A stretch of DNA of 64,000 bases from Niallia sp. NCCP-28 (GCF_023168165.1 NZ_BQYJ01000001.1:62001-126000), one strand, 5' to 3'; numbered from the stretch's first letter, positions 19,298 to 28,454 are shown. The notes: generated by a model from the sequence alone, not told the origin. Program-made: numbers and translations.

Positions 19298-19777
19298 ATG
19301 AAACAAGTTACGACACTCTTTTTAAAGCTAGCTGTTATTTTTATAGGAATCTCAGTTCTTGCATTGTGCATATTTGTAGTGCCCCATATGGCAAATTTCT
19401 CAGCAAAATTGTATCCAAATATTTCCCCAATGAAATATCTCGTTTTCATCGTGATGTATGGAGCGGCTGTGCCTTTTTACTTTGCTCTCTATCAGGCTTT
19501 CAATCTTTTACGATACATTGACGAGAACACAGCTTTTTCGGAATTATCTGTAAAGCCGTTAAAGAAGATAAAGTGCTGTGCAATTACAATCAGTGGTTTG
19601 TATGTATTAGGTTTGCCACTCTTTCATTTTATAGCAAAAAAAGTTGACCCTCCTATTGGATTAATGGGAATCATCATCATTTTTGCTTCGTTGGTTATCG
19701 CCGTTTTTGCCGCTATCCTCCAACGGCTTCTACAAGAAGCGATTAACATAAAATCAGAAAATGATTTGACGGTCTGA
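19298..19777 (+). CDS. DUF2975 membrane protein, copy 2
   Basis: 159 residues, a clear paralogue of the preceding gene (ALYQAFNLLRYIDENTAFSE versus the same segment in copy 1), with the same four-helix layout. It ends with the usual family tail (IKSENDLTV), which copy 1 only partly keeps. GAGGT lies upstream. The stop is followed 10 bp later by the regulator start, so the three genes form an operon. Confidence 0.87.
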   Translation: MKQVTTLFLKLAVIFIGISVLALCIFVVPHMANFSAKLYPNISPMKYLVFIVMYGAAVPFYFALYQAFNLLRYIDENTAFSELSVKPLKKIKCCAITISGLYVLGLPLFHFIAKKVDPPIGLMGIIIIFASLVIAVFAAILQRLLQEAINIKSENDLTV

Positions 19778-19787
19778 GGTGGAGGAT

Positions 19788-20006
19788 ATGGCAATTATTA
19801 TTAATATTGATGTGATGTTAGCAAAACGAAAAATGAGCGTAACGGAGCTTTCTGAGCGGGTTGGAATTACTATGGCGAATCTTTCTATTCTGAAAAATGG
19901 GAAAGCAAAAGCGGTTCGTTTTTCAACATTAGAAGCGATATGTAAGACTTTGGATTGTCAGCCGGGTGATATTTTGGAGTACAAAAGCGATGAGGACACT
20001 CAATAA
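19788..20006 (+). CDS. Helix-turn-helix regulator, Cro/CI type (YozG-like)
   Basis: 72 residues from the ATG at 19788 (AGGTGG six bases upstream); an in-frame GTG at 19779 would sit on the ribosome-binding site. The helix-turn-helix is MSVTELSERVGITMANLSIL, followed by STLEAICKTLDCQPGDILEY, typical of the small YozG family that accompanies DUF2975 genes. Probably a DNA-binding regulator of its own operon; that is inferred from arrangement. Confidence 0.9.
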   Translation: MAIIINIDVMLAKRKMSVTELSERVGITMANLSILKNGKAKAVRFSTLEAICKTLDCQPGDILEYKSDEDTQ

Positions 20007-20053
20007 AAACAGACAACAAATTTATTTAATTAATGGAAGTCGATAAAGAATTT

Positions 20054-20083
20054 AAGGGATAGCTATTAAGCTATCCCTTCTTT
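20054..20083 (+). terminator. Intrinsic terminator of DUF2975 operon
   Basis: AAGGGATAGC and GCTATCCCTT form a 10-bp stem with a short loop, followed by CTTT. Confidence 0.75.
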
Positions 20084-20288
20084 GCGTTTATTGATGTTAT
20101 TTACTCAGAGAATTCCATTGATATTAGTGAGAAAAAACATGATGTGTTTTGCAATGTTTGCACCTCAAAAAGGAGCCTTTTAGTATTTTGGTTTTCCTTT
20201 TTAGATTTTATTTTTGCTTCTATATAGAATCTATACTCTGTTAGATTTTTTATATTGCTATAATATTTTCCGTTGGGATATTGTCCTG

Positions 20289-20462
20289 TTATTCTTTATT
20301 AGCTTTATCTTCACTGGCAGCATTTTTATTATTGCCATGTTTTACCCCTTTACTTGTATACGGTTTAGCACTTTTGGATTTATTGGCACTTTTTTGCCAA
20401 CGATTCCACCCTTTTTTCCCTGTTCCTCTTCCTGTTCCACTTTTTGCTTTTGCTTTCGGCAT
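20289..20462 (-). CDS. Small basic protein, DUF3934-like (57 residues)
   Basis: A short gene on the minus strand: MPKAKAKSGTGRGTGKKGWN, then RWQKSANKSKSAKPYTSKG, ending EDKANKE. Glycine/lysine-rich N-terminus followed by W..W...A resembles the DUF3934 family of Bacillus small proteins. GGAG lies 7 bp before the ATG. No function known. The very basic composition would suit nucleic-acid or ribosome association. Confidence 0.75.
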   Translation of the reverse strand: MPKAKAKSGTGRGTGKKGWNRWQKSANKSKSAKPYTSKGVKHGNNKNAASEDKANKE

Positions 20463-20583
20463 CGACTCAACTCCATTACATCAATAAAGATAGGTGTATT
20501 ATTTTCTTTTGATCGCTTAACAGTTAAAGCTTAATTTAACCATATACAGTTCCAAAAGTCGACACTCTTTATTTTTTCCAAAC

Positions 20584-20621
20584 AAAAAATCCAAGGTTTA
20601 CTGTTTACTACCAAGGATTTT
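20584..20621 (-). terminator. Intrinsic terminator of acetyltransferase gene
   Basis: AAAATCCTTGG (minus strand) pairs with CCAAGGATTTTT and is followed by T's; just downstream of the stop at 20638. Confidence 0.75.
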
Positions 20622-20637
20622 GTTCTATCTGTATTAT

Positions 20638-21207
20638 TTATGGTTTTGTGCTAAATTCTTCTTTTAAAATCGAATATAAATGCATATCCTGATGTTTTCC
20701 TTTTAAAAGAATACCTTTTCTGATCGTTCCTTCATGTTTCATTCCTGCTTTTTGCATAACTTTTTCAGAAGCCTTATTTTCCTTTACACATCTTGCTTGA
20801 ATACGAATAAGATCCATTTGTGTAAAACCAAAAAATACTAATTTTCTGCAAGCTTCCGTCATAATGCCCTTTCCCCAATAACCTTGATGAAGAACATATC
20901 CTATTTCTGCTGCTCTATTTTTTGGCTGCCACCAAACAAAATCAATCGTGCCAATAAGCTGGCCATTTTCCTTCCATTCCATTCCCCATGGAGCAATTTT
21001 TTTTAATTCATATTGATCCATAATATACTTAATGAATTCTCTTGTAGTTGCTATTGTTTGATGTGCGTGCCAAGTAACATGCTTGGCTACTTCTGGATTA
21101 GAGCAATATGCATACATATCCTTTGCATCTTTTAAGTTAATTTTCCGAAGAATTAGCCGCTCTGTTTCTAAAACAGGCAGATTGCCGTATATATCATGAA
21201 TGTCCAT
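20638..21207 (-). CDS. GNAT family N-acetyltransferase (RimJ/RimL type)
   Basis: About 189 residues from MDIHDIYGNLPVLETERLIL. The N-terminal ETERLILRKI and the acetyl-CoA binding segment GYVLHQGYWGKGIMTEACRK identify the ribosomal-protein-acetyltransferase-like GNAT group. Start at 21207 chosen because GAGGTG lies 6 bp before it; an upstream ATG at 21219 lacks a site. Substrate unknown. Confidence 0.87.
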   Translation of the reverse strand: MDIHDIYGNLPVLETERLILRKINLKDAKDMYAYCSNPEVAKHVTWHAHQTIATTREFIKYIMDQYELKKIAPWGMEWKENGQLIGTIDFVWWQPKNRAAEIGYVLHQGYWGKGIMTEACRKLVFFGFTQMDLIRIQARCVKENKASEKVMQKAGMKHEGTIRKGILLKGKHQDMHLYSILKEEFSTKP

Positions 21208-21300
21208 ACAACACCTCATTTTACAAAAAGAATGGATAATAAAACTCTAAATTCTCAATCATTTTTATATACTCTAATAAAGTGTTCTCTCAGCTATTTC

Positions 21301-22020
21301 CTAATACGCAATAGAAGATTTAGCATGTTCATTCTTTTTAATCACCAGCATCGTATTGGCATTTTCCTGAAATTCATAATTCACATTTACTTCTTCTAAT
21401 GTAAATCCCTTATTTTTTAAATCTTCGATGACTTTATCAAGATAAATGGAACGTTTTCCTTTTAAATCTACTAAAGGGAATATCCGAATCTCTTGCCTGG
21501 CAACCCGAAGAAACTCCTTTATTGTTTGAAAATGAAAGGTTTCATCCAGCCGGTCATCATACATAAACAAAAAATGGGCAGATAAAATCACATCAAATTC
21601 ATTGTCGCTAAAAGGCAAGGAAGGCAGTGCTGCTGGAATATATTTGTTCGGCGACTTTTTTCGATCGGCGGTACTATCCGCCAATGCCTGAAGACGATGC
21701 TTATGCAGTGCTTCCATATCGCTAAAATATTTCCATACATAATTATTTTTTGCTGTTTTCATTTGCTCAACAGCATGCTGTATATCTTTTAAGCCTTTAT
21801 GGTATAAAGCATCTTCCGAATGATCATATGCAATATCAGCTGCTGTACTATTTAACCCCTTGCTGTTTGCAATTGCCGTAAATGAACAGGCCCCTGCAGG
21901 ACAATCTAATATTTTTTTCCCAGCTAGTTCCTCGTCCGACAAATTAAACATATCTTTATATTCTTCATAAGATCTTCCGATGAAAACAATTCGCTCTAAG
22001 TCTAATTTCTGATGTCCCAA
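21301..22020 (-). CDS. SAM-dependent methyltransferase-like protein
   Basis: About 239 residues. KKILDCPAGACSFTAIA is a variant motif I, and LPFSDNEFDVILSAHFLFMY with FLRVARQEIRIFPLVDLKGK is typical of class I methyltransferases. No substrate can be named. The likely start is TTG at 22020 (GAGGTG 5 bp upstream); a GTG at 22029 overlaps that site. It belongs to a group often annotated as SAM-dependent methyltransferase in Bacillus. Confidence 0.8.
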   Translation of the reverse strand: MGHQKLDLERIVFIGRSYEEYKDMFNLSDEELAGKKILDCPAGACSFTAIANSKGLNSTAADIAYDHSEDALYHKGLKDIQHAVEQMKTAKNNYVWKYFSDMEALHKHRLQALADSTADRKKSPNKYIPAALPSLPFSDNEFDVILSAHFLFMYDDRLDETFHFQTIKEFLRVARQEIRIFPLVDLKGKRSIYLDKVIEDLKNKGFTLEEVNVNYEFQENANTMLVIKKNEHAKSSIAY

Positions 22021-22277
22021 CTTTATCACCTCGCCTTTATAATTCTATATTGAATGTTTTTCTTCCTTTTTCTTGATGAATAATTCTATTATTAAAATCA
22101 ATCTTCAATCAATAGAGGTTTACTATACACCTAGATTTTTCACATTCTTTGCTAATATGAAAATTAAAAAGACTCTTGCCTGTTAATAAAAAACAACTGA
22201 TTTCACTTCAAATTTACCGTTCTGCAAGCAAAAAAAATAGAGCATCCCAATGCCCCAAATTCTCCTTTTTTATGAAT

Positions 22278-22487
22278 TTAGCTTCCTTTTTTATTGATCC
22301 AATGAAGAGATCCCATATCACTATGCGGATGAGTTTTATCGATTCTTTTGTTAAATTCCTGTTCTAATTCTTGCAAAGACAAGTCATAGAGATGCTTATC
22401 ATCCTTTTTATAAACTTTTAATGCAAGTAATTTATTAATTAAACATTCTTTTCTATTTTCTTTTTCTTTGCGCACTTTTTCATCCAT
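22278..22487 (-). CDS. fbpA: Fur-regulated basic protein FbpA-like
   Basis: 69 residues, highly charged: KENRKECLINKLLALKVYKK, LYDLSLQELEQEF, HPHSDMGS near the C-terminus, which match the FbpA family. In B. subtilis FbpA-C act with the small RNA FsrA in the iron-sparing response. GGGAG precedes the ATG. I could not find a good Fur box upstream, so iron control is not shown here. Slightly longer than the B. subtilis protein (59). Confidence 0.75.
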   Translation of the reverse strand: MDEKVRKEKENRKECLINKLLALKVYKKDDKHLYDLSLQELEQEFNKRIDKTHPHSDMGSLHWINKKGS

Positions 22488-23072
22488 ATAAATCGCTCCC
22501 TACTCCATAATTTGCCGAAGATAGTATGAAAATTAAATTCATCCATTTTCGGCTAAGTAGTCCATTTAAGAATGACATTTAGTAACACTCTATTTACACT
22601 ATTCTTATTTGAAAAATCGGAATAGTTATTTATCCTAATTATCGATTAATTCACAAAATATTCAGTATTTCCCTCTTTTTTAACAACAAAAAGGCCTTTG
22701 CTTAAACAGAGTTGTTTAAAGCAAAGACCTCTAGCTGTCTAGTCGGCTTATTTACATTTAAAAATGCAAAAATTTTTATTCAATACCATAGTTAATTAAA
22801 CAATCCCAATTGGAATAGTGTGTTTTTATAATATAAAGATAACAAATCTGTTTATTACAGTCAAGATAAAAAACACATCCAGCAATACTACTAAAACGGA
22901 ATTACCATTTAATCCTCAAAAGATATGCCTGATTCTCATCCTTACTACAATCACATTACTTATCGGCAAAAAAAGAAGCAATCTCTACCAATAAAGAATG
23001 AAATTGCCCTTTTCAGTATACAATTTATTATTTTAATGTAATTATCCTTATGCAGTTGCTTTCTGCATATTT
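22488..23072. other. Gap without genes; one terminator
   Basis: Apart from the hairpin at 22688-22731, I see no coding signal or recognisable element. Confidence 0.5.
22688..22731 (-). terminator. Intrinsic terminator
   Basis: AGGCCTTTGCTTAAAC and TTGTTTAAAGCAAAGACCT pair almost perfectly; on the minus strand a T-run follows. It is the first terminator downstream of the CgeD-like gene (stop 23073). Confidence 0.7.
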
Positions 23073-24344
23073 TCACCATCCGATTGGTTCTCCTTGTTTA
23101 AAATGCAGCAATAATTGAGGATGAATGATCACTGGATCAGTTACCGGCTGGTTAAGTTTTTTAGCTACTACTTCTTCTATAGCATGAAGACAATTATTTA
23201 AGCAAATATAAAAACTATTTTCGCACTTATACAATACTCCTTCTGGAAGAAAAGTAGTTGTAGCCTTTAATTCTTCTATAGTAGCGCCATCTGAAATTTG
23301 ATTGAGAAGACTGCTGGCCAATATAACAGGTGTTTGCTGATGGAAATGGAAATCTTGAAGTGCTTTTTCATTACGAAATAAATGCTTTTTATTATTCTGA
23401 ATATAATATAGCGAGGAATTTTCATTTGATTGAATGAGTTTATGATTCGGAAATAGCTTGCTGTCTTTAAAAATTTGGCTGTCAATCACATCTCCCTCTT
23501 TATATTTAAACAAAAAGGGATCGGGGATTCTTACCACCCTGTAGGATTGGTAATGTAATTGTTGAAAAGCTTGTGGCGAAATTCTTCTTCTCTGTTGATT
23601 ATCAATTATATATACATCGCTACTCAAGCCCCTAACCAGTGTTCCATCTGGAAGAGTTTTTGGCATATAGGTGTACAGCTTTTGAAAAGAGTCATCTCCT
23701 TTCCATGCAATGTCCAACACTTTTCTTATTGGATAAAAAGATTTAAATTCTGTTAAACGATTCCAAAAAACAGCATCACCAAAATTCCAATTATCAGGAT
23801 GATCATCCCAGTAGCTGCCATACTTCTTAAATACTTCTTCTGCGATTAAACGAGTATGCATCACGGAACAATGATCCACTTTCCCTGCAGCATTTTTCAA
23901 ATTCCCCTGAGTTCTTCGTACACCTTCTCGCTGCCTTCCCGTCCTTTCATCCACCCATTTAACTAATTGATTGGAATAGACAATATCTATATTTGGATGC
24001 TGCAAATAATAAACCATTGTTTCCAAGCGATTAGGCAAAAATATATTATCATCTGTCAAATAAGTAAGATACTCTCCCCTGCTTTTTGAAATTGCTTCAT
24101 TTATTAACGTAGCATATCTAGTTGTTTTGTATCTCTCACTATCTAAAACACGACTATTAAAATAGCTGATTCTTGAGTCTGTTAAATATTTTTTAATAAT
24201 GTCTACAATTCCTCCACTTGAGTTATCATCCATAATAAACAGTTCCCAATTGCTATACGTTTGATTAAGCACACTTTCTATCGCATTTGCAATCGTAAGA
24301 GGTTTATTATAGCTGGTTAGAATTACAGAAACTAAGGGTGTCAT
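23073..24344 (-). CDS. cgeD: CgeD-like spore maturation glycosyltransferase (GT2) with C-terminal extension
   Basis: 423 residues. Residues 1-230 are a GT2 domain: PLVSVILTSYNKPLTIANAI, LFIMDDNSSGG and YLTDDNIFLPNRL (DDN in place of DxD), KVDHCSVMHTRL. This resembles B. subtilis CgeD, a sigma-K-dependent protein of the spore crust region, in sequence and length (426). The C-terminal half holds repeated short units of the type YIIDNQQRRRISPQAFQ and LYYIQNNKKHLFRNEKALQ, an aromatic motif seen as add-on units in other surface-related proteins. Acts in the mother cell on the spore surface glycan, by analogy. Confidence 0.82.
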   Translation of the reverse strand: MTPLVSVILTSYNKPLTIANAIESVLNQTYSNWELFIMDDNSSGGIVDIIKKYLTDSRISYFNSRVLDSERYKTTRYATLINEAISKSRGEYLTYLTDDNIFLPNRLETMVYYLQHPNIDIVYSNQLVKWVDERTGRQREGVRRTQGNLKNAAGKVDHCSVMHTRLIAEEVFKKYGSYWDDHPDNWNFGDAVFWNRLTEFKSFYPIRKVLDIAWKGDDSFQKLYTYMPKTLPDGTLVRGLSSDVYIIDNQQRRRISPQAFQQLHYQSYRVVRIPDPFLFKYKEGDVIDSQIFKDSKLFPNHKLIQSNENSSLYYIQNNKKHLFRNEKALQDFHFHQQTPVILASSLLNQISDGATIEELKATTTFLPEGVLYKCENSFYICLNNCLHAIEEVVAKKLNQPVTDPVIIHPQLLLHFKQGEPIGW

Positions 24345-24517
24345 TTCTTTTATGTCACTTCCATTCTACCCGTAGGTTTTATTAAAATTATATGGGAGAT
24401 ATATGAGCGTAATGTTTTCTTTTACTTTCAAAGGGGAACTACACCGTTTTTTCAAAGTAAATCTTCTTAGCTCTTATAGGGTAACAATTATTAAAAAAGA
24501 GTTATTTTCAATAAAGT

Positions 24518-24625
24518 TCAACTAACAATCAGGCTTTTACGGGCAAGTTTCTCCCTGCTTAGATTTCTCGGTTTCGCTTATCATCCCTTAGATGTAGGGA
24601 CAAAATCTCGTTAATGCGCAATAAA
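24518..24625 (+). repeat. Intergenic repeat, copy A
   Basis: Shares with copies at 39273, 50088 and 52909 the order: AATCAGGCTTTT, a C-rich stretch, TTAGATTTCTC, CTTATCATCCCTTAGAT, AGGG.CAAAA, then GTTAATGyG and an A-run. Inner CCCTTA...AGGG pairing suggests a hairpin. Lies in the 24345-24768 gap, which holds nothing else recognised. Confidence 0.7.
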
Positions 24626-24768
24626 ACTAAAATCACCCTTACTTAAATTAACCTTCTTCTTAAATAAGATTCACCAATATACAATCCAATGCCTTTCTAT
24701 TTATATATATCCATGACTTGTCCTTTATCATATTTCACATGGTCTTAGACACTTAACTATCCCCATAC

Positions 24769-25785
24769 TTATTCTTCATACATGGGCGGTTGCTTAACAT
24801 TATTAATAAATTCTTTGATTTTTGAACTAGATGCTTTATCTGCAACAAGAATACCTTCACTGCTTGCCGCTACAATAATATCTTTAACTCCAATGATCGT
24901 AACAGGGATGTCTAGTTCATTTACTAAATGTGTATTTATTGAGCTATCATCAATCATACCTTTACCAATTTGATTTGTAGTCATTTCTTGCGTCAGAGTC
25001 TCCCATGTCCCTAAATCTTTCCAATAACCTTCATACGAAAGTGCAACAATTCGCTTTGCCTTTTCAACCACCTCATAATCAAAGCTATTTTTCGGTAAAT
25101 TTTGATAAACAGAATATAACTCTTCAAACTGAGTAGGCAATTGTAATTTTTGAATAATGTCGATAAGGTAGCTTAATCTAAACGCAAAAACACCGCAATT
25201 CCATAAAGCATTCTGATCAATTAGTTCTTGAGCCTTTACTTCACTCGGCTTCTCTACAAAATATTTTACTGACATATACTGTTTGTCATTATTTTGATTC
25301 TCTGGAACAATATAACCATACTTAGTAGATGGATAGGTGGGCTTAACACCTATTAAAGCCAATTCTGCATCTGTGGTTGAAAATAAACTCTCAAACTCTT
25401 TGATTTTATTAAAAAAAGTATTATCAACATAAGGATCTACTGGTATTACAGTTATCACTTCGTTTAATGATACTTTTTCAACAGAATATAGGTAAGAGGC
25501 AGCTAAAGCGATAGCTGGAAAGGTATCTCTTCTTTCTGGTTCAATAACGAGAGGAACATCGCCTCCGATTTGGTTATAAATCATATCACACTGTATTTTC
25601 GAAGTCGCAATAACAGTAGATTCAGTAAGATTTACAGACTCTAATTGGCTCCACACTCTTTGAAGCATAGATTTTTTCTCACCGCTTCCCACTTCCAAAA
25701 ATTTCAAAAATTGTTTTGAACGGGTATTATTCGAAAATGGCCAAAGTCTCCTGCCAGAACCCCCGGATAATAAAACTAGTTTCAC
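24769..25785 (-). CDS. manC: Mannose-1-phosphate guanylyltransferase (GDP-mannose pyrophosphorylase)
   Basis: 338 residues. The nucleotidyltransferase signature LSGGSGRRLWPFSNNTRSKQ is at the N-terminus; FVEKPSEVKAQELI and LWNCGVFAFRLSYLI follow. It makes GDP-mannose from mannose-1-phosphate and GTP. The length fits the single-domain form without the phosphomannose isomerase part. Starts at GTG with AGGGGTGAG 6 bp upstream. It would supply GDP-mannose or derived GDP-deoxyhexoses to the glycosyltransferases around it. Confidence 0.88.
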   Translation of the reverse strand: MKLVLLSGGSGRRLWPFSNNTRSKQFLKFLEVGSGEKKSMLQRVWSQLESVNLTESTVIATSKIQCDMIYNQIGGDVPLVIEPERRDTFPAIALAASYLYSVEKVSLNEVITVIPVDPYVDNTFFNKIKEFESLFSTTDAELALIGVKPTYPSTKYGYIVPENQNNDKQYMSVKYFVEKPSEVKAQELIDQNALWNCGVFAFRLSYLIDIIQKLQLPTQFEELYSVYQNLPKNSFDYEVVEKAKRIVALSYEGYWKDLGTWETLTQEMTTNQIGKGMIDDSSINTHLVNELDIPVTIIGVKDIIVAASSEGILVADKASSSKIKEFINNVKQPPMYEE

Positions 25786-25848
25786 TTCATACTCACCCCT
25801 AATTAAATTCTTATCATAAATACAAACTTCGTAAGTGAAAGCAACAAG

Positions 25849-26058
25849 CTAGCCTTTATAATGGTTGAAAAAGGTATAAATTACTCTTAAAATAATTTTT
25901 GTAATCTCTCTGGCTCGTAGCTTGTCTCTTTTAAAAGTTTTCAAAACCAAACTTATTATGTGATATAATACTTCGCCTTGAAGATGCATGTTTACTTCAT
26001 CACAAATTTTATAAAATAATCCACCTCCCAGAAGCCATCCTCTTTCAAAATAATCCAA
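25849..26058 (-). CDS. Doubtful open frame or gene remnant
   Basis: A 69-residue frame (RGWLLGGGLFYKICDEVNMH, then ITKIILRVIYTFFNHYKG) with a TTG start and no clear ribosome-binding site. The composition, amphipathic and basic, could be the tail of a lost glycosyltransferase or membrane protein. I do not recognise it and it may not be expressed. Confidence 0.25.
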   Translation of the reverse strand: MDYFERGWLLGGGLFYKICDEVNMHLQGEVLYHIISLVLKTFKRDKLRAREITKIILRVIYTFFNHYKG

Positions 26059-26991
26059 AAGATTATTTCTCTAAAAAATGGTTGTTTCTATAAAAAGTAA
26101 ATCCTATAAAGTTCTTTATAGAATATATTATATTGTTGGAATTAAGTTTAAAATTTTAGTGATCCATCCGCAGTACAAACTCCATTTAGTTGGTTTTCAT
26201 CAAATAGTCCTCTTACTAGAAATCTATCTAAAAAGGTAATTAAATAAGCCATATAATTTTTGCTTCCACGAAAGCATCTTGTTTAAAAAACCTTTTAATC
26301 TATTTATAAAGCGTTTCAACAAAGATAAATGCAAATTTGATTTTCATAAAACTTAACTGTTTTACTTATGGAGCTTTCACATATTCCTGCATTCATAAAC
26401 GAAGGCATGCGTACTTTTATTTTGCATATAATCAATTAAAAAAATTTCCATTTACCCTGCTCATCCTAAAAAAATGATAACTTGCACCTCATCTTCATCT
26501 TCACACAAATCCTATTTTATATTTATAAATTATATATATGCATTGAACAATAATTAGGAAGGGCCATTATCTCTGCACTTATTAAAAATAAATTAATAAT
26601 AGCTCATATCATATAAATGAATCAAAATTAAATACAAAACAATATTCAACATGATATTTTTCTCAATGAAAAATTACTTAAATATCTTAGGTTATTTAAA
26701 GAAACATTACAAAAAAATTGTCATACTGTATAGAGAGAATAGAAGAATAGAAGTGCCAAAGCAGTCTCTAATAGGAAGGAGGGTATGAAAATTATTGCAG
26801 ATAATATAGTTCAACTGAGTTAAAGCAATAGTTAAATATTTTAACAAAATAACTATCTTGATGCTTTATCCAAATATACTAAAAAATTAACTCTACTATT
26901 AGGTTTTTTGAAAGCTAAAAAACAAAGAACCTTACAGTAAACGCAAGTTAATAGAGTAAAAAAATACAATTATATGGAGGGATAATTACTT
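26059..26991. other. Long gap before sulfotransferase
   Basis: Very AT-rich. Contains a sigma-K-like promoter (separate entry) and a 12-codon frame at 26785 (MKIIADNIVQLS) behind an excellent AGGAGGG site, which could be a leader peptide or the start of a decayed gene. No other coding signal. Confidence 0.45.
26703..26730 (+). promoter_or_regulatory. Sigma-K-like promoter
   Basis: AACA (-35) and CATACTGTA (-10) separated by 16 bp match the B. subtilis sigma-K pattern AC-N16-CATAnnnTA. It points to the sulfotransferase/acetyltransferase genes about 260 bp downstream and supports late mother-cell expression. Short motifs in AT-rich DNA arise by chance, so moderate confidence. Confidence 0.55.
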
Positions 26992-27774
26992 ATGACTAGT
27001 ATTCCAGAGAATATTGATGACTTATTAAAATATAAAACCCCCGTTTACAGCAAAGATTTTCCAATAATTTTATTTTGGAGCCCTAAAAGCGGATGTACTT
27101 CCATTTTAAAATGGTTCTTTTTCCAGATAGATTTACTTCAAAAAGATATTCAACAAGATCCTCATAAATACTTATTTACATTTCAGAATCAACCTGATTA
27201 TAGAAAAGAGCTAATGGAGCAACTTTCAGAAGGAAAAATAGCAACTTATAAACTAGTGCGCAACCCTTATAAAAGAGCAGTTAGTTCATTTTTATATACA
27301 GTTCAGCAAGACTACGAGCCATTACGCAAAGAATTTGAGTCAATAAAAAATTTTTTTAATAATCAAACAGATGGAATTTCGTTTAAACAATTTCTATTCT
27401 ACATTAAAAAAGTAGGCTGCGATTTAGAATCAATCGATTTCCATATAGCTAGGCAATATATTAAGAATGAAGAAATTTTTGTGAAAAATTATATTCAATT
27501 AGAAAACTTTAATGCTCAAATTAGAGAAATTGAAAGACATTATAATTTAAAGCATTCTCCTCTCTCAGAGATCAGTAATCACTATCATCATTTCGCACCC
27601 AAAATGACTCTTACTGGTAACTTTGCAGAAACTATCATTTCAAAAAAAATGTTAGAAGAATTTATACCAGACTATAAGAGCTTTTATGATAAAGAGACAG
27701 CAGAACTAGTTAGAGATATTTATAATGAAGATTTTGAAATATATGGATATGACAAAAAGGAATTTAAGCTATAA
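26992..27774 (+). CDS. Sulfotransferase family protein
   Basis: 260 residues. FWSPKSGCTSILKWFFFQID near residue 30 is the 5'-phosphosulfate (P-loop-like) motif and KLVRNPYKRAVSSFLY near residue 90 is the 3'-phosphate binding motif of PAPS-dependent sulfotransferases, closest to the carbohydrate sulfotransferase group (Sulfotransfer_2). It would transfer sulfate from PAPS to a sugar hydroxyl. It sits in an apparent two-gene operon with the FdtC-type acetyltransferase (39 bp gap) among spore-surface glycosyltransferases, so a sulfated spore glycan is the natural inference. No signal peptide, cytoplasmic. Confidence 0.85.
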   Translation: MTSIPENIDDLLKYKTPVYSKDFPIILFWSPKSGCTSILKWFFFQIDLLQKDIQQDPHKYLFTFQNQPDYRKELMEQLSEGKIATYKLVRNPYKRAVSSFLYTVQQDYEPLRKEFESIKNFFNNQTDGISFKQFLFYIKKVGCDLESIDFHIARQYIKNEEIFVKNYIQLENFNAQIREIERHYNLKHSPLSEISNHYHHFAPKMTLTGNFAETIISKKMLEEFIPDYKSFYDKETAELVRDIYNEDFEIYGYDKKEFKL

Positions 27775-27813
27775 TGCAATAAATTATTATTATAAAAGAA
27801 GGAGGAGACTTTT

Positions 27814-28401
27814 TTGACAACAAACTCTTATTTTGTTCACTCTCATGCTATTGTAGAAAGTGATAAAATTGGGAAAGACACAAATATTTGGGCCTTTGTT
27901 CATATATTAAACGGAGCAAGTATAGGGGCAAACTGTAATATATGTGATCATTGTTTTATTGAAAACAATGTTTTAATCGGAAATAATGTCACAATAAAAT
28001 CTGGCATATATATATGGGATAATATTGTGATTGAGGATGATGTTTTTCTTGGTCCAAATGTAGTATTTACTAATGACATATTTCCTCGAAGTAAACGAAG
28101 TAATGCCAAAATAGATGAACCAAAATTAGTAGATACCATCGTTAAAAAAGGAGCAAGTATAGGAGCAAACTCTGTGATAGTTGCTGGAAACCATATTGGA
28201 AAATATGCACTGATAGGGGCAGGGTCAGTTGTAACAAAAGATATTCCTGATTATGCAATTGCATATGGAAATCCTGCAAAAATCAAAGGATATTTATGTA
28301 AATGTACAGAGAAATTATATTTTTCAAACGAATTAGCGCAATGCAACAATTGTAAAAGAACATATAAAAAAAGGAATGATATAGTCGTAGAGCTAAATTA
28401 A
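27814..28401 (+). CDS. fdtC: dTDP-3-amino-3,6-dideoxyhexose 3-N-acetyltransferase (FdtC/QdtC-like)
   Basis: 195 residues, a left-handed beta-helix acyltransferase with many hexapeptide repeats ([41 protein letters not shown]) and the C-terminal [11 protein letters not shown]. This pattern is typical of WbbJ/FdtC/QdtC enzymes acetylating the 3-amino group of dTDP-linked Fuc3N or Qui3N. TTG start behind AAGGAGGAG. Works after the FdtA and FdtB homologues at 30213-31775. A C-terminal CKC...CNNC cysteine pair is an extra, possible zinc site. Confidence 0.82.
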   Translation: MTTNSYFVHSHAIVESDKIGKDTNIWAFVHILNGASIGANCNICDHCFIENNVLIGNNVTIKSGIYIWDNIVIEDDVFLGPNVVFTNDIFPRSKRSNAKIDEPKLVDTIVKKGASIGANSVIVAGNHIGKYALIGAGSVVTKDIPDYAIAYGNPAKIKGYLCKCTEKLYFSNELAQCNNCKRTYKKRNDIVVELN

Positions 28402-28454
28402 TATTTTTAAATCAAATTCTGGCAATGAAGCAATTCTATACTTTATAGCAAGCG

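Noticed and set aside
20214-20534. Plus-strand frames rich in Phe/Pro/Ser
   Set aside because: They are the antisense of the DUF3934-like minus-strand gene and have no start signals.
22488-22680. Fur box upstream of the FbpA-like gene
   Set aside because: Only poor matches were found; iron control is left open.
25849-26058. Confident gene call for the 69-residue minus-strand frame
   Set aside because: TTG start without ribosome-binding site and no recognised family; listed only as doubtful.
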